Numbered from the stretch's first letter, positions 17,436-28,132 are shown. The stretch is DNA of 64,000 nt from Roseiarcus sp963781895 (GCA_963781895.1 CAWAIM010000051.1:17868-81867), one strand, 5' to 3'. Program-made: numbers and translations. The notes: generated by a model from the sequence alone, not told the origin.

Positions 17436-18528
17436 TGTCGTCGCTACTCTGTTGTTCGCTTTTCGTTTCCTCGGACAAGAGGGCCTGCGCGCCTTGGATC
17501 ACGATCTCGGAGCCTGACGGAATGTCTCGCGCCACGTAGGCGTCGTCCGAGACCGGCTGGTCGGTGCTGATCGGATTTCGTCTGAAAGTGTCGGGGCCGA
17601 CACGCAGATACACCCACGGCTGCCCCTGCCAATGCACGATGGCGGCGCCGTCAACGATCACCCCCTCGTATGTCTTGCCGTAGGGGACATGAACTATAAT
17701 ATTCATCCCCGGAAGCAGACCGCTGTCTCCAGGCGCTGAGTAAAAGTAGCTCACCCCCTGAATGCGCGAATCCATGCGGGTCGCCGGCGAGAGATACTGC
17801 AATTCGACATTCGTTTGCCCAGTGGGCGCTTCCGCAAGAGCGGTTGGAGGAGGGTCCGCGAACGCGGCGCCGGGCGGCAGCGTCACCTGAACAAGAAATT
17901 GCTGACGTTCGATCAACCGCACCACCGCCGGCGCGCGGTCTACAATCGCTTTGCCTATCACTGGACCCCATTCCTGCTGCGCCGTGGCCGCGAGGGTCCT
18001 GAGTTGAGACTCGGCGGCGGCCAGCGCGGCTTGGTCGACGCGGAGATTCCCCTCCGCCGCTTCGACTTGCGCCGCTGACATCGCGGCGGACTGGCCGAGC
18101 CTCTTGGCGCGTTCGAACGCGCCCTTCGAGACTTCGAGCTTGGCCTGCGCCGTCTGAAGTTGCGCGCTCGCGTTGGCGTAGCTGTTCGTCAGCTCGGTGA
18201 TCCGGGCAATGTCGAGGACGGCGCCGTAAGCCCGGAGCTGATCGCGATGGGGAGCGGCTGCTACGGCCGTGGTCTGCAAGTCAATCTGTTTTTGTTGACC
18301 GGCGGAAAGCTTTACGGCCGCCGGACCTGCGCTGGTCTCCGGTCGCGGCGATTGGGCGCTCGGCTCGCGCCCATCGGGCTGCGATGCTTCCTGCGACGCT
18401 TCCGAGGCGAATTGCCGGAAGTGGCCGGTCACAGTCCATAGGACGGCGATGAGCCCCAGAGCGCAGACGCCGGCCGCCACGATTCGCGCCACGCGCCACG
18501 AAAGATTGAGCCGGTGGCGCTTCGACAT
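17428..18528 (-). CDS. RND efflux periplasmic adaptor subunit
   Basis: A 366-residue membrane-fusion protein. The N-terminus has a single membrane anchor (IVAAGVCALGLIAVLW), followed by a Pro/Ser-rich linker. The lipoyl/hairpin part has coiled-coil character (TELTNSYANASAQLQTAQAK, then an Ala/Gln/Glu-rich helix), and the C-terminal barrel region contains GLLPGMNIIVHVPYGKTYEG and GAAIVHWQGQPWVYL. It bridges the RND pump encoded downstream to an outer-membrane channel. The acidic tail ends in SDDND. It lies 16 bp after the Usp gene in the same direction, so all three genes probably form one operon. Confidence 0.85.
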   Translation of the reverse strand: MSKRHRLNLSWRVARIVAAGVCALGLIAVLWTVTGHFRQFASEASQEASQPDGREPSAQSPRPETSAGPAAVKLSAGQQKQIDLQTTAVAAAPHRDQLRAYGAVLDIARITELTNSYANASAQLQTAQAKLEVSKGAFERAKRLGQSAAMSAAQVEAAEGNLRVDQAALAAAESQLRTLAATAQQEWGPVIGKAIVDRAPAVVRLIERQQFLVQVTLPPGAAFADPPPTALAEAPTGQTNVELQYLSPATRMDSRIQGVSYFYSAPGDSGLLPGMNIIVHVPYGKTYEGVIVDGAAIVHWQGQPWVYLRVGPDTFRRNPISTDQPVSDDAYVARDIPSGSEIVIQGAQALLSEETKSEQQSSDDND

Positions 18529-18544
18529 CCAGATCGGGTCTCGA

Positions 18545-19312
18545 CTAGTGCGACATCAAAACCGGCAGCGACTGCTGGCGCATCAGATCGAGGCTCACGC
18601 CGCCGAACAGTTCTTCGTAAACCCGCGAGTGGCCGAAGGCGCCGGCGACGATGAGGTCGGAGTCCTGTGTGTCGAGGCTGGCGAACAGGGCGTCGATCGC
18701 CGTCATGTCGCCGGTGTTGGTCCAGTCCGACACATGCGCCACGACGCCGTGCCGCTGCAGGTGTTCGAGCAGCAAGGCGGCGGAGGCGCGCAAATCGCTC
18801 GGCCGGGAGGAGAAGGCGAACACCACGACCTTGCGCGCCCGCTCGAGCAAGGGCATCGCGTCATGCACGGCGCGCAGCGCCTCCCGGCCGCCGTTCCAGG
18901 CGATGACGACATTTTGGCCTACCGGTCCAGGCGACCATTCGGGCGGCAGGATCAGCACCGGGACGCCGGACTCGAGCAGCGCGCGGTCAAGCGCGCCCCG
19001 GCGAATGACGTCTCGCGCCGGACCTCCAGGCGCGGGGGCGACGATCAGGTCGACGCAATGGGTGAAGGCGTCGCCGTCGCCCGGCTTTTCCGCCGGCACG
19101 AACAGGCCCTTGACGGCCGCGTCGCGCGTCGCGTCGTCGAACATCCGCCGGGTCGGCGCCGAAGGGTCGATCCCCTCGGCGTGGGCGGGCGCGCTCGCGT
19201 CGACGGCGATCAGCCGCGCCCCATGGGTCTTGGCCAGTTCGGCGGCGAAACGGACGCGGTTGACCGCTTCGGCCGTCGGATCGAGATAGACAAGAATATC
19301 CTTATAGGCCAT
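18545..19312 (-). CDS. universal stress protein, tandem UspA domains
   Basis: A 255-residue cytoplasmic protein starting MAYKDILVYLDPT, with a second Usp module beginning around VGQNVVIAWNGGREALRAVH. The C-terminal nucleotide-binding signature is visible as VAGAFGHSRVYEELFGGVS, matching the G-x2-G-x9-G pattern of ATP-binding Usps. The ATG at 19312 is chosen over an upstream in-frame start because the Usp fold begins there. Its place ahead of the adaptor and RND pump genes suggests a stress- or respiration-linked regulon; the trigger is unknown. Confidence 0.85.
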   Translation of the reverse strand: MAYKDILVYLDPTAEAVNRVRFAAELAKTHGARLIAVDASAPAHAEGIDPSAPTRRMFDDATRDAAVKGLFVPAEKPGDGDAFTHCVDLIVAPAPGGPARDVIRRGALDRALLESGVPVLILPPEWSPGPVGQNVVIAWNGGREALRAVHDAMPLLERARKVVVFAFSSRPSDLRASAALLLEHLQRHGVVAHVSDWTNTGDMTAIDALFASLDTQDSDLIVAGAFGHSRVYEELFGGVSLDLMRQQSLPVLMSH

Positions 19313-19459
19313 CGCGCCCTCCGATTGCGCTGCTCCCTGCGCCGGCGGCTGTTGGCTTCGCTTTGGCGGCAAGCCCGACCGGCCGATCCACTGTAACATG
19401 CGGCAGGCTCTTGTCGAAGACCCGTTGACGCAGCGTGAGGCGGCGGCGCCGAGATTGAG

Positions 19460-21080
19460 CTACGCCGGCTCCAGAAGCCCGGCTCTCTGGAATGCGCCCA
19501 GCGCGCGGTCGACCTCTTCGCGCGCCCATCGGTCGAGTTCGCCCTGTCCGGCGATGGAAGCGCCGCCGTGGGACAATTGCAGTTCCCCTGCCGAGACACG
19601 TTCGAGAAGCGCGCCGACGAGCGCGTCGCGATCCCGCGTTCCATCCATGAGCTGCAAAAGGCGACGCTCTGCGTCGCTGAGAAAATAGGGATCATGCGTC
19701 AAGGTCGCGACGGCGCTTTCGCCGGCGAGGGCGTCGATCCGACAGAACCGCGGAGCGCGCGGCAGCGCCTCGATCGTGGACGCCGCGCGGATCGGGTCGA
19801 CCCGGGCGTCGATCATCCCGCCGGTCAGCGTCAAGAACAGCAGGTAGACGATCTGGTCGCGCCTCTCCTGCGGGCTGCCCGGGTCCGAGCCGTCGCTTGC
19901 CTGGACGAGCTCCTCGAGCGTGCGACTGGCGGGATAGGCGCGGCTCAGAGCTTCGATCGCGCGCCGAGCCGCAGGCGCGCTGACCGACAGCCTCTGATTG
20001 TCGGGGCCGAGGAACGTTCGTGCGCCCGCCTCTCCCGCCGTCTCCTCCTGCGCCATCCGCCCGATGAAGTTCAACCCTTCGATCCGGCTGCGATCGAGCA
20101 CGCGCGACACGCTCGGGGCGATCGCTTCATGGACGAGCAAAGAGCGGCGAAATTCGCGCCCCAGCAGCACGTCGATCATCTGCTCCGTCGGCAGCAGAGC
20201 CCCGCCGCACGCCTCGTTCAGCAGCCGGCGAAATTCGGGATCGAAGTTTTCCGGCAGGGTCATCCACAGATCAAGATCAGTGAGATAGGCGAGGCCGGCT
20301 CGTCCCGCCTCTTCGACGAACTCGCCGAACGTCTGCGGCTGGTTGTGTTCCGCGAGATATTCGTGGGCGAGATAGCTGTCAGGCTCCGTCTCGAGCCGCG
20401 CGGCCAGGCGGCAAAGATTCGCGCCGTAGGGACCATCAGCGCCGCTCCATCCGCGCAATAGGGCCAGGAACGCCCGCGCGCCGGCGACTTTCGACGCCAG
20501 ATCGGGACAGATGGCGCACCGCACTCGTCAGCACGTCGCGCAGCGTCTGCTTGAGACGCCAGCCCGGCAGGACGTTGTAGCTGACGTAAGCGATTCCTGC
20601 GGGCGAAAGGCTCGCCGCGATCAGCCGCTGGATGGCCGCGCGCACCTCGATCGGGGCCCAGGAATAGACGCCGTGACACAGAACGTAATCGAACGTCTCC
20701 GGCCGAGGCGCGAATTCGACCAGATCGCCGCGGACGAGTTCGACGTTGGCGAGCCCGAGCCTGTCGACGCGCGCCAATCCGGAGGCGATCTGCGCCGCCG
20801 ACAAATCGATGCCGACCAATCGCGCGTCGGGATATTGCGCGGCAAGCGGGATGATGTGGCCGCCTGAAGCGCAGCCGATCTCCAGGATGCGGGCGGTCAT
20901 CGGCGGCGGCGGGGTCAGTCCGAGCAGCTGCGCGATCATGGCGATCCGCGCGGGATGGCTGCGGCTGCGCGGCTGGGAGTCGTAGGGCAGCTCGTCGTAG
21001 CGCGCGGCGATGCGCGCGTTGGCGCGGGCCGTGGCGGCGGATGCGGCATCGCCAGCGACGTCCGTCATGCCCGCCTCCAA
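19460..21080 (-). CDS. SAM-dependent methyltransferase with C-terminal regulatory domain, one-base insertion
   Basis: About 539 residues after frame repair. The N-terminal class I methyltransferase contains YDELPYDSQPRSRSHPARIA, the SAM motif ILEIGCASGGHIIPLA, and VLCHGVYSWAPIEVR. The long C-terminal part (FGEFVEEAGRAGLAYLTDLD, then a helix-rich region to the end) matches the methyltransferase regulatory domain family. The break is near 20507: CAT-CTG-TCC-CGA should read CAT-CTG-CCC-GAT, after which the chain continues as DLASKVAGARAFLALLRGW. Such proteins are common in alphaproteobacteria, but their substrates are not established. The gene is the last of the leftward block that starts with the FadJ-like gene. 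Confidence 0.8.
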
Positions 21081-21116
21081 TTCACACGCTCCAACTGAGG
21101 CTGCTCGCGACCCCGA

Positions 21117-22061
21117 TTATTTTCCCTTTGCTCGCGGCCAGGCCGCCAGCAGCGCTCTCAGCGCGGCGACGAACGCGAGGGGTTGATCGATCATCACGTG
21201 GTGTTCGGCCTCGGGGATCTCGACATAGGGCGCGCCCGGGCCGATCAGACCCAACAGATAGGCGGCGTCCTCGGGGTGAAAGAGCTGGGACTTCGCGCCG
21301 CGGAACAGCGCGAGCGGACAATTGGCGGCCATGACGAGCGGGATCGGGTCGATCCGATGGAACCGTTCCCAGAAGTGCGGGTCGAAGCACAAGGCCCAGC
21401 CCCGGTTGCCGTCCGCGTCGACGACCTCTCGCGCCGAGCGCCGCGCGATATGGTCGAGAATGTAGAGGTTGTCGCAGGCTTGCGGCGGCGCGAGGCGAAA
21501 GCGGGCGACGATCGCTTCGAGCGAATGCTGGACCCGGCGCGCCTTGGTCGGGCGGGGAGGGGAGGGAGGACGCTGGTTCTGCGGCGCAAAGAAGGGCGGA
21601 TCGACCATCACCGCCGCGGCGAATTCGGCGCCGAAATCATGCGCGAGGCCTACCGCCACGCGTCCGCCGAACGAATGGCCGACCACGACTGGCGGACCAG
21701 CGTCGAACGCGCCTCCCGACCTGCCCGCTTCCCGCGCCTCGCGGACAAACTGTTTGAAATCATAAGCGGGGCGCCAATCCGAGCGTCCCATCCCGGTGAA
21801 CGACGACGCCACGACGCGATGCTCGCGCGCGAACAGCGGCGCGACGAACGACCACCAGTCGGCATGGGCGGCCCCGCCATGCAGCAGCATGAGGCCAGGC
21901 TTGCCGCGCTCGCCCCAGGCCAGCGTCTCGATCCGGGCGCCCTCGAATTCGGCGAACGTCCGCTCCGGCTCGGCCGCGACGGCGCGCTCGAACCAGGCCG
22001 GCGCGGGCGGCTTGTGGCCATGATAGGCCGCAAGCGGCGCCATTTGGTGCGGTTCGTACAA
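21117..22061 (-). CDS. alpha/beta-fold hydrolase
   Basis: A roughly 314-residue serine hydrolase. The oxyanion-hole stretch LMLLHGGAAHADWW, the nucleophile elbow VVGHSFGGRVAVG (Ser) and a late His in PEAEHHVMIDQP form a plausible catalytic triad, with an Asp before it. The start is uncertain: a TTG at 22061 has GGGAGG eight bases upstream, while the ATG at 22043 lacks a good ribosome site. It follows the thiolase gene by about 20 bp and may cleave an ester or CoA thioester of the same pathway; the substrate is unknown. Confidence 0.8.
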   Translation of the reverse strand: MYEPHQMAPLAAYHGHKPPAPAWFERAVAAEPERTFAEFEGARIETLAWGERGKPGLMLLHGGAAHADWWSFVAPLFAREHRVVASSFTGMGRSDWRPAYDFKQFVREAREAGRSGGAFDAGPPVVVGHSFGGRVAVGLAHDFGAEFAAAVMVDPPFFAPQNQRPPSPPRPTKARRVQHSLEAIVARFRLAPPQACDNLYILDHIARRSAREVVDADGNRGWALCFDPHFWERFHRIDPIPLVMAANCPLALFRGAKSQLFHPEDAAYLLGLIGPGAPYVEIPEAEHHVMIDQPLAFVAALRALLAAWPRAKGK

Positions 22062-22082
22062 GCCCAAGACCTCCCGCCGAAC

Positions 22083-23289
22083 TCATACGACCTCGAACAG
22101 CCCCGCCGCGCCCATGCCGCCGCCCACGCACATCGTCACCACGACATAGCGCGCGCCGCGCCGCTTGCCTTCGATCAGCGCGTGGCCGGCGAGGCGCGAG
22201 CCGCTCATGCCGTAGGGGTGGCCGACGGCGATCGCGCCGCCGTCGACGTTGAGCTTGTCGTTGTCGATGCCGAGCTTGTCGCGGCAATAGAGAACCTGCA
22301 CCGCGAACGCCTCGTTCAGCTCCCACAGACCGATGTCGTCGACCTTGAGGCCGTGCGCCTTGAGGAGTTTCGGCACGGCGAAGACCGGGCCGATGCCCAT
22401 CTCGTCGGGGTCGCAGCCGGCGACCGCGATTCCGCGATAGATTCCGAGCGGCGAGAGATTGCGCTGACTGGCGAGCTTCGGCCTCCATCAGCACGCAGGC
22501 GCTGGCGCCGTCGGACAGTTGCGACGCGTTGCCGGCGGTGATGAACGAGCCCGGCTCCTTGATCCGCCGCCCGTCGGCGAACACCGGCTTCAGGGCGGCG
22601 AGGCCCGCCAGATTGGTGTCGGCGCGAATGCCTTCGTCGTGCTTGAGGGTCACCGCCTTGTCGGAGACGGCGCCGGTCGCCTTGTCGACGACCTTCATCA
22701 CGCTCGGCAGCGGCGCGATCTCGGCGTCGAACCGACCGGCGGCCTGCCCGGCGGCGGCGCGCGATTGCGACTGCAACGCGAATTCGTCCTGGCGCTCGCG
22801 CGAGACATGATAGCGCGCCGCCACGATTTCGGCGGTCTCGAGCATCGACATATAGACGTCGTCACGATGCTCGACGAGCCATGGGTCCAGAGCGCGGAAG
22901 CGGTTCATCTTGTCGTTCTGCACCAGCGATATGGATTCGAGCCCGCCGCCAACGGCGACGCTCATGCCATCCTCGACGATCTCCTTGGCGGCGATGGCGA
23001 TCGCCATCAGGCCGGAGGCGCATTGGCGGTCGACCGACATGCCTGCGACGCTGGTCGGCAGGCCGGCGCGCAGCGCCGACTGGCGCGCGACGTTGCCGCC
23101 GGTCGAGCCCTGCTGAAGCGCCGCGCCCATGACGACATCGTCGACTTCCGCGCCTTCGACGCGGGCGCGCGCAAGCGCGTTGGCGATGGCGTGGCCGCCG
23201 AGCGTCTGGGCCTGGGTGTCATTGAAGGCGCCGCGATAGGCCTTGCCGATCGGCGTTCGGGCGGTGGAGACGATGACGGCTTCACGCAT
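22083..23289 (-). CDS. acetyl-CoA C-acyltransferase (thiolase), one-base insertion
   Basis: A full-length thiolase of about 401 residues after repair, catalysing CoA-dependent cleavage of 3-oxoacyl-CoA at the end of beta-oxidation. The N-terminus MREAVIVSTARTPIGKAYRG, the nucleophile region SVDRQCASGLMAIA, the GHPYGMSGSR histidine and the terminal CVGGGMGAAGLFE are intact. The frame breaks near 22479, where GCC-GAA-GCT should read GCC-AAG-CTC, and continues as ASQRNLSPLGIYRGIAVAG. It lies between the FadJ-type gene (160 bp upstream) and the hydrolase, consistent with a beta-oxidation operon. Confidence 0.87.
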
Positions 23290-23448
23290 AACGGACCTCC
23301 GGATGCTTTAAGGTTTTCCTCGCCCTCTCCCGCCTCTCGCAAAGGGAGGAGGGGGCGAATTCCGTGCCCCGCATAGCCCGTCGAAGAACGGGCTGCGCGG
23401 GAGAAGACGGCCCGACGGGCCGGATGAGCGCGCTCGCCTCCAACAGCG

Positions 23449-25528
23449 CTACGACCGCGAAAACGCCCCGCCTTCGTTCGCCAGTTTGACCAGCAGCGGC
23501 GCCGGCTTGAAATCTTCGCCGAATTTGGCCTCGAACGCCTGCAATTTTTCGAGCACGGTCTTCAGGCCCACCGTGTCGGCGTAGAACATCGGGCCGCCGC
23601 GATAGACGGGCCAGCCATAACCGTAGATCCAGACGATATCGATGTCGGAGGCGCGCTGCGCCTTGCCCTCTTCCAGGATCTTCGCGCCTTCGTTGATCAT
23701 CGGATAGGTGCACCGCTCCAGGATCTCGGCGTCGCCGATCGCGCGCTGTTCGACGCCCTTCGACGCGGCGAAATCGCGGATGATCTTGTCGACATGCGCC
23801 GAGGGCTTCGGCGTTGCGCGCCGCGTCGTAGTCGTAGAAGCCCGCGCCGGTCTTCTGGCCGCGCCGGCCCTCCTCGCACAGGATTTCGCGGATCGTCGAG
23901 CGCTTCGAGGTCTGCGCCGACCAGCCGATGTCGAGACCGGCGAGATCGCTCATCGCAAACGGCCCCATCGGCATGCCGAAATCGGTGATCACGCGATCGA
24001 CGTCCCAGGGCGTCGCGCCTTCGAGGATCAGCTTCATCGCCTCGCGCTGGCGCTGAGCCAGCATCCGGTTGCCGACGAAGCCGTGACAGACGCCGACCAC
24101 GACTCCGACCTTGCCGATCCTCGGCGCGAGTTGCGCAACCGTCGCCAGAACCGACTTCGACGTCTTCGCCCCGCGCACGATCTCCAGCAACCGCATCACG
24201 TTGGCCGGCGAGAAGAAATGCATGCCGAGCACATCCTCGGGCCGCTTGGTCTTGGCCGCGATTTCGTCGATGTCGAGATAGGAGGTGTTGGACGCGAGAA
24301 TGGCGCCGGGCTTGGCGACGGCGTCGAGCCTCTCGAAGATGCTCTTCTTCAGCTCCATGTCCTCGTAGGCCGCCTCGATCACCAGGTCCGCCGTCGCCAA
24401 ATCGCCGAAATCGAGCGAGGGCGCGAGTTTGCCCATCCGCTCGTCGACCTCGGGCATCGTCAGGCGTCCCTTCTTGGCGGTGTTCTCGTAATTGCGGCGC
24501 ATGATCGAAACGCCGCGGTCGAGCGCCTCCTTCGAGGTCTCGACGATGGCGACCGGAATGCCGGCGCTGAGGAAATTCATCGCGATGCCGCCGCCCATCG
24601 TGCCGGCGCCGATCACGCCGACCTTCGCGATCGGGCGGATCGGCTCGTTCGGGCCGACGTCGGCGATCTTGGCGGCCTGCCGCTCAGCGAAGAACACATG
24701 CCGCTGGGCTTTCGATTGGGTGGTCGCGAGCAGCGCCATGAACATCTCGCGCTCCTTGACGATGGCCTCGTCGAACGGCAGATCGACGGCGTTCCTGACC
24801 GACGCGATCGCCCTCTCCCACGCTTCGAAGCCGCGGAATTTCCTGGCGTTGGCGTTGCGGATGGCTTCGAAGATCTCCGGATGGCCGCGCGCGGCTTCGA
24901 GCTTGTCGGAGCGGTCGCGCACCTTGCGCAACGGCGCCTTCTCGGCGATCAGGCGGCGCGCGAAGGCAAGCGCGGATTCGCGCAATTTGCCTTGTTCGGC
25001 GAGTTCGTCGACGACGCCCCAATCCTTGGCCTCGCGCGCGCCGAAGGGAGAGCCGGAAAGAATGACGTCGAGCGCCTTCTCGACCCCGATCAGACGCGGC
25101 AGGCGCTGCGTGCCGCCGGCGCCGGGGATGAGCCCGAGCTTGATTTCCGGCAGGCCGCATTTGGCCGAAGGGACCGCGATGCGGTAATGCGCCGTCAGCG
25201 CCACCTCGAATCCTCCGCCGAGCGCCGTTCCGTGAATGGCGGCGATCACCGGCTTGCTGGCGTTCTCAATTCGATCGAGCACGTCGGGAAGATTGGGCGC
25301 GGCGGGCGGCTTGCCGAATTCAGAAATGTCGGCGCCGGCGATGAAGGTCCGCCCGGCGCAGATGATCACGATGGCCTTGACCGCTCCGTCCGCCTGCGCC
25401 GCCTCGACGCCGCGCTTGAGGCCGTCGCGAACGGCCTGCGACAGCGCGTTGACCGGCGGCGAGTCGATGGTGACGATGGCGACGTCCCCGTCGATCGTCA
25501 GTTCAGCGACGGAATTGATGGCGGCCAT
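23449..25528 (-). CDS. multifunctional enoyl-CoA hydratase / 3-hydroxyacyl-CoA dehydrogenase (FadJ-type), one-base insertion
   Basis: About 692 residues after repair. The N-terminal crotonase half shows FIAGADISEF, HGTALGGGFEVAL and GLIPGAGGTQRLPR. The dehydrogenase half starts with KVGVIGAGTMGGGIAMNFL, followed by ASNTSYLDIDEIA and GMHFFSPANVM, and the C-terminal domain ends with VWIYGYGWPVYRGGPMF. Together these hydrate 2-enoyl-CoA and oxidise 3-hydroxyacyl-CoA with NAD. The frame breaks near 23809: GCC-GAA-GCC should read GCC-AAG-CCC, then PSAHVDKIIRDFAASKGV continues. It is the first gene of the leftward beta-oxidation block. Confidence 0.88.
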
Positions 25529-25808
25529 GGGGTTCCTCCGGCGTCGGCGCCAAGATTAACGCAAAAGATCGTGGGGCGCGCTTTGACGGTTCGCTACGTT
25601 GAACCTTATGTTTGAAGCAAGCCGCGCCGCCTGGTCAACTGGCGGGCGACCGGCTCGCGCTCCCGCTCGGTTCTGGTCGCGGGCGCCGACGGGGCGCGGC
25701 GGGTTGAAAAAAGTTCGCCCGATCCTGTAACCCCCCGGCGTCCGGCGCGTATAGGGATTGCGGGACCAGGAAATCGTCCCCAAGTTCCGCAAACCAGTGA
25801 GGTGAACG

Positions 25809-26303
25809 ATGCTGACGCGTCGAACGGCTTTGAGCGGCGCGGTTCGCGGCCTGGCGGCGATCGCGGGCGCCAATCTTGTGCAAATCCGAGCCGCCTGGTC
25901 CGCAATGGAGGGCCATGTCGTCCACACCGACGCCGAATGGCGCAAGCTTTTGACGCCGGCGCAATACGCGGTCCTGCGCAAGGATGGGACCGAGCCTCCT
26001 TTTACCAGTCCGCTCCTGCATGAGGAGCGGCGCGGGACCTTCGCCTGCGCAGGGTGTGGACTCGACCTCTTCTCCTCTTCGACAAAATTCGACAGCGGCA
26101 CCGGCTGGCCCAGCTTCTGGGCGCCGCTGGACAATGCCGTCAACACAAAAGAGGACCGGTCATTCGGGATGACCCGCACCGCGGTGACGTGCCGGCGCTG
26201 CGATGGACATCTCGGCCATGTTTTCGACGACGGACCGAAGCCGACCGGGCTTCGCTATTGCATGAACGGCGTCGCGCTGACCTTCAAGCCAGCCCTCGCT
26301 TGA
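25809..26303 (+). CDS. msrB: exported peptide-methionine (R)-S-oxide reductase
   Basis: A 164-residue MsrB that reduces methionine-R-sulfoxide in proteins. The N-terminus MLTRRTALSG with a twin Arg and a hydrophobic stretch looks like a Tat-type export signal. The zinc-binding pairs are CAGC (Cys80, Cys83) and CRRC (Cys128, Cys131), and the catalytic Cys151 is in RYCMNG. GTGWPSFW and GHLGHVFDDGP are family hallmarks. GAGGTGA lies just before the ATG. It is followed by msrA, so the pair probably repairs oxidised periplasmic proteins. Confidence 0.92.
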   Translation: MLTRRTALSGAVRGLAAIAGANLVQIRAAWSAMEGHVVHTDAEWRKLLTPAQYAVLRKDGTEPPFTSPLLHEERRGTFACAGCGLDLFSSSTKFDSGTGWPSFWAPLDNAVNTKEDRSFGMTRTAVTCRRCDGHLGHVFDDGPKPTGLRYCMNGVALTFKPALA

Positions 26304-26355
26304 GACGCCGCAATCCTGTTGTTCGTTCACCGTGGGTTCCATCAGGAGTCGGGCC

Positions 26356-27070
26356 ATGATTGCGCAGTTGAAGAACCAGGCCGGCAACGTGGCGCTGATC
26401 GTCGGCGGTCTGTTGATGGCGGTCGCCTTCGGGGCGCCGCGTTCGACCGCCGAAGAGGCGCGCCTCGTCCCGCCGCCCGCGGTCGACGAACCAGCCGACG
26501 GTTCGACTTCCGAGGCCGCGGTTTTGGCGGGCGGATGCTTCTGGGGCGTGCAAGGCGTGTTCCAGCACGTCGACGGCGTGACCAGCGCCGTGTCCGGATA
26601 TGACGGCGGGGACAAGGCGACCGCGCATTACCAGATGACCAGCAGCGGCGACACGGGTCACGCGGAATCGGTCAAGATCACCTACGATCCGCGCAAGATC
26701 ACCTACGGGCGGATCTTGCAGGTATTTTTCTCGGTCGCGCATGATCCGACCGAACTCAACCGTCAGGGGCCGGACAGCGGCACGCAATACCGCTCGGCGA
26801 TTTTCCCGCTGAACGACGCGCAGGCGCGGGTGGCGAAGGACTACATCGCCCAGCTCGATCGGGCGCACGCGTTCCGCACGCCGATCGTCACCACCGATCG
26901 AGCCGGGCAAGACCTTCTACCGCGCCGAGGACTATCATCAGGACTTTCTGGCGAAGAATCCGACCTATCCGTATATCGTCGTCAACGATCTGCCGAAGAT
27001 CGAGAATCTGAAGCGATTGTTTCCCGAACTCTACCGCGCCGACCCGGCGCTGGTCGGCGCGCGATCATGA
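26356..27070 (+). CDS. msrA: exported peptide-methionine (S)-S-oxide reductase, one-base insertion
   Basis: About 237 residues after repair. A hydrophobic export or anchor segment (NVALIVGGLLMAVAFGA) precedes the MsrA core with the catalytic GGCFWGVQGVF (Cys61), GYDGGDKATAHYQ, and HDPTELNRQGPDSGTQYRSA. The frame breaks near 26896: ACC-GAT-CGA should read ACC-ATC-GAG, after which PGKTFYRAEDYHQDFLAKNP and the normal C-terminus follow up to TGA at 27070. The ATG at 26356 has AGGAGT upstream. With msrB it covers both sulfoxide stereoisomers in the envelope. Confidence 0.88.
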
Positions 27071-27091
27071 GCGAGGCGAGGCGGTCGGATC

Positions 27092-28132
27092 CTAAGCCTC
27101 GCCGATCGTCAGGCCGATCTTGCCGAACTGGCGCCCCAACTCCAGGCGGTCGAGCGCGGCGTGAATGGCGTCGAGCGGAAAGACCTGGTCGATATGGGGC
27201 TTCAGCCGCTTCTCGGCGATGAAGTCGATCACGGCCTGAAATTCCGAGCGGTTGCCGAGGGTCGAGCCGAGAACCTGCAGCTGCCGGATGAACAGGCGGC
27301 GAAGATCGGCGGACGGATCGTCGCCGGTCGTCGCGCCGCAGGTGACGAGCCGCCCGCCGCGCACCAGCGAGCGCATCGCCGCGGGCCAGACGGCCTTGCC
27401 GACGTTCTCGATGACGACGTCGACGCCGCGTTTTCCCGTGATCTCCATCACCCGGTCGACGACGTTGCCGCCGGTGTCCTGGATGGTCTCGGCGGCGCCG
27501 AGGCCGCGCGCGCGTTCGAGCTTGGCCGCGTCGCGCGAGGTGACGATCGTCCGCGCGCCGAGCGCGTTTGCGATCTGCGTCGCCGCCAGCGAGACCGAGC
27601 CGCCGACGCCGAAGATGAGCGCGGTCTCGCCCGGCTTCAAGCGCGCCTTGGTCTCGATCATTCTCCACGCCGTGAGCCAGGCGACGCTGAGAGAGGCGGC
27701 CTCGACGAAATCGAGACCTTCGGGCTTGCGCAGCACGCTTCCCTCGGGCGCTGAGACGAACTCGGCGAAGGTCCCGTCGACCTGCTCGCCGAAAATGCGG
27801 CCCCGCGTGCACAGCACGTCTTCGCCCTTCCGGCAGAATTCGCAGAGGCCGCACGGCTGCCCGGGATAGACGACGACCGGATCGCCCGCGCGGAAGGCCG
27901 AGCCGGCGTCCGCCTCGTCGATCACGCCGGCGCCGTCGAGCCCGAGGATGATCGGCAGCCGGTGGGTGATGCCCGCGCCGCTGTTGCGCATATAGAGATC
28001 GACCCGGTTGAGCCCGCCCGCGAGCATGCGGATCCGAACCTCGCCAGACTGCCGCGCCGGGACGGGCAATTGGTCGAGCCGCACAACCTCGTTGCCGCCG
28101 TGGCCGTGAATGCGCGCCGCAAGCATCGTCAT
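27092..28132 (-). CDS. zinc-binding alcohol dehydrogenase / quinone oxidoreductase-type MDR
   Basis: A 346-residue medium-chain dehydrogenase. GGLNRVDLYMRN aligns with the active-site region, where the catalytic Cys is replaced by Asn, as in quinone-oxidoreductase-like MDRs. The structural zinc loop is present as CGLCEFCRKGEDVLC. The cofactor motif is IFGVGGSVSLAATQIA, and DVVIENVGKAVWP is typical of the family. The ATG at 28132 overlaps the upstream hydrolase stop by 4 bp (ATGA), so it is the last gene of a coupled operon that starts with the acyl-CoA ligase. Its substrate is unknown. Confidence 0.87.
   Translation of the reverse strand: MTMLAARIHGHGGNEVVRLDQLPVPARQSGEVRIRMLAGGLNRVDLYMRNSGAGITHRLPIILGLDGAGVIDEADAGSAFRAGDPVVVYPGQPCGLCEFCRKGEDVLCTRGRIFGEQVDGTFAEFVSAPEGSVLRKPEGLDFVEAASLSVAWLTAWRMIETKARLKPGETALIFGVGGSVSLAATQIANALGARTIVTSRDAAKLERARGLGAAETIQDTGGNVVDRVMEITGKRGVDVVIENVGKAVWPAAMRSLVRGGRLVTCGATTGDDPSADLRRLFIRQLQVLGSTLGNRSEFQAVIDFIAEKRLKPHIDQVFPLDAIHAALDRLELGRQFGKIGLTIGEA

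Noticed and set aside
23708..25615. 635-codon plus-strand open frame opposite the FadJ-type gene
   Set aside because: Codon-mirror artefact; the minus-strand frame carries all the catalytic motifs.
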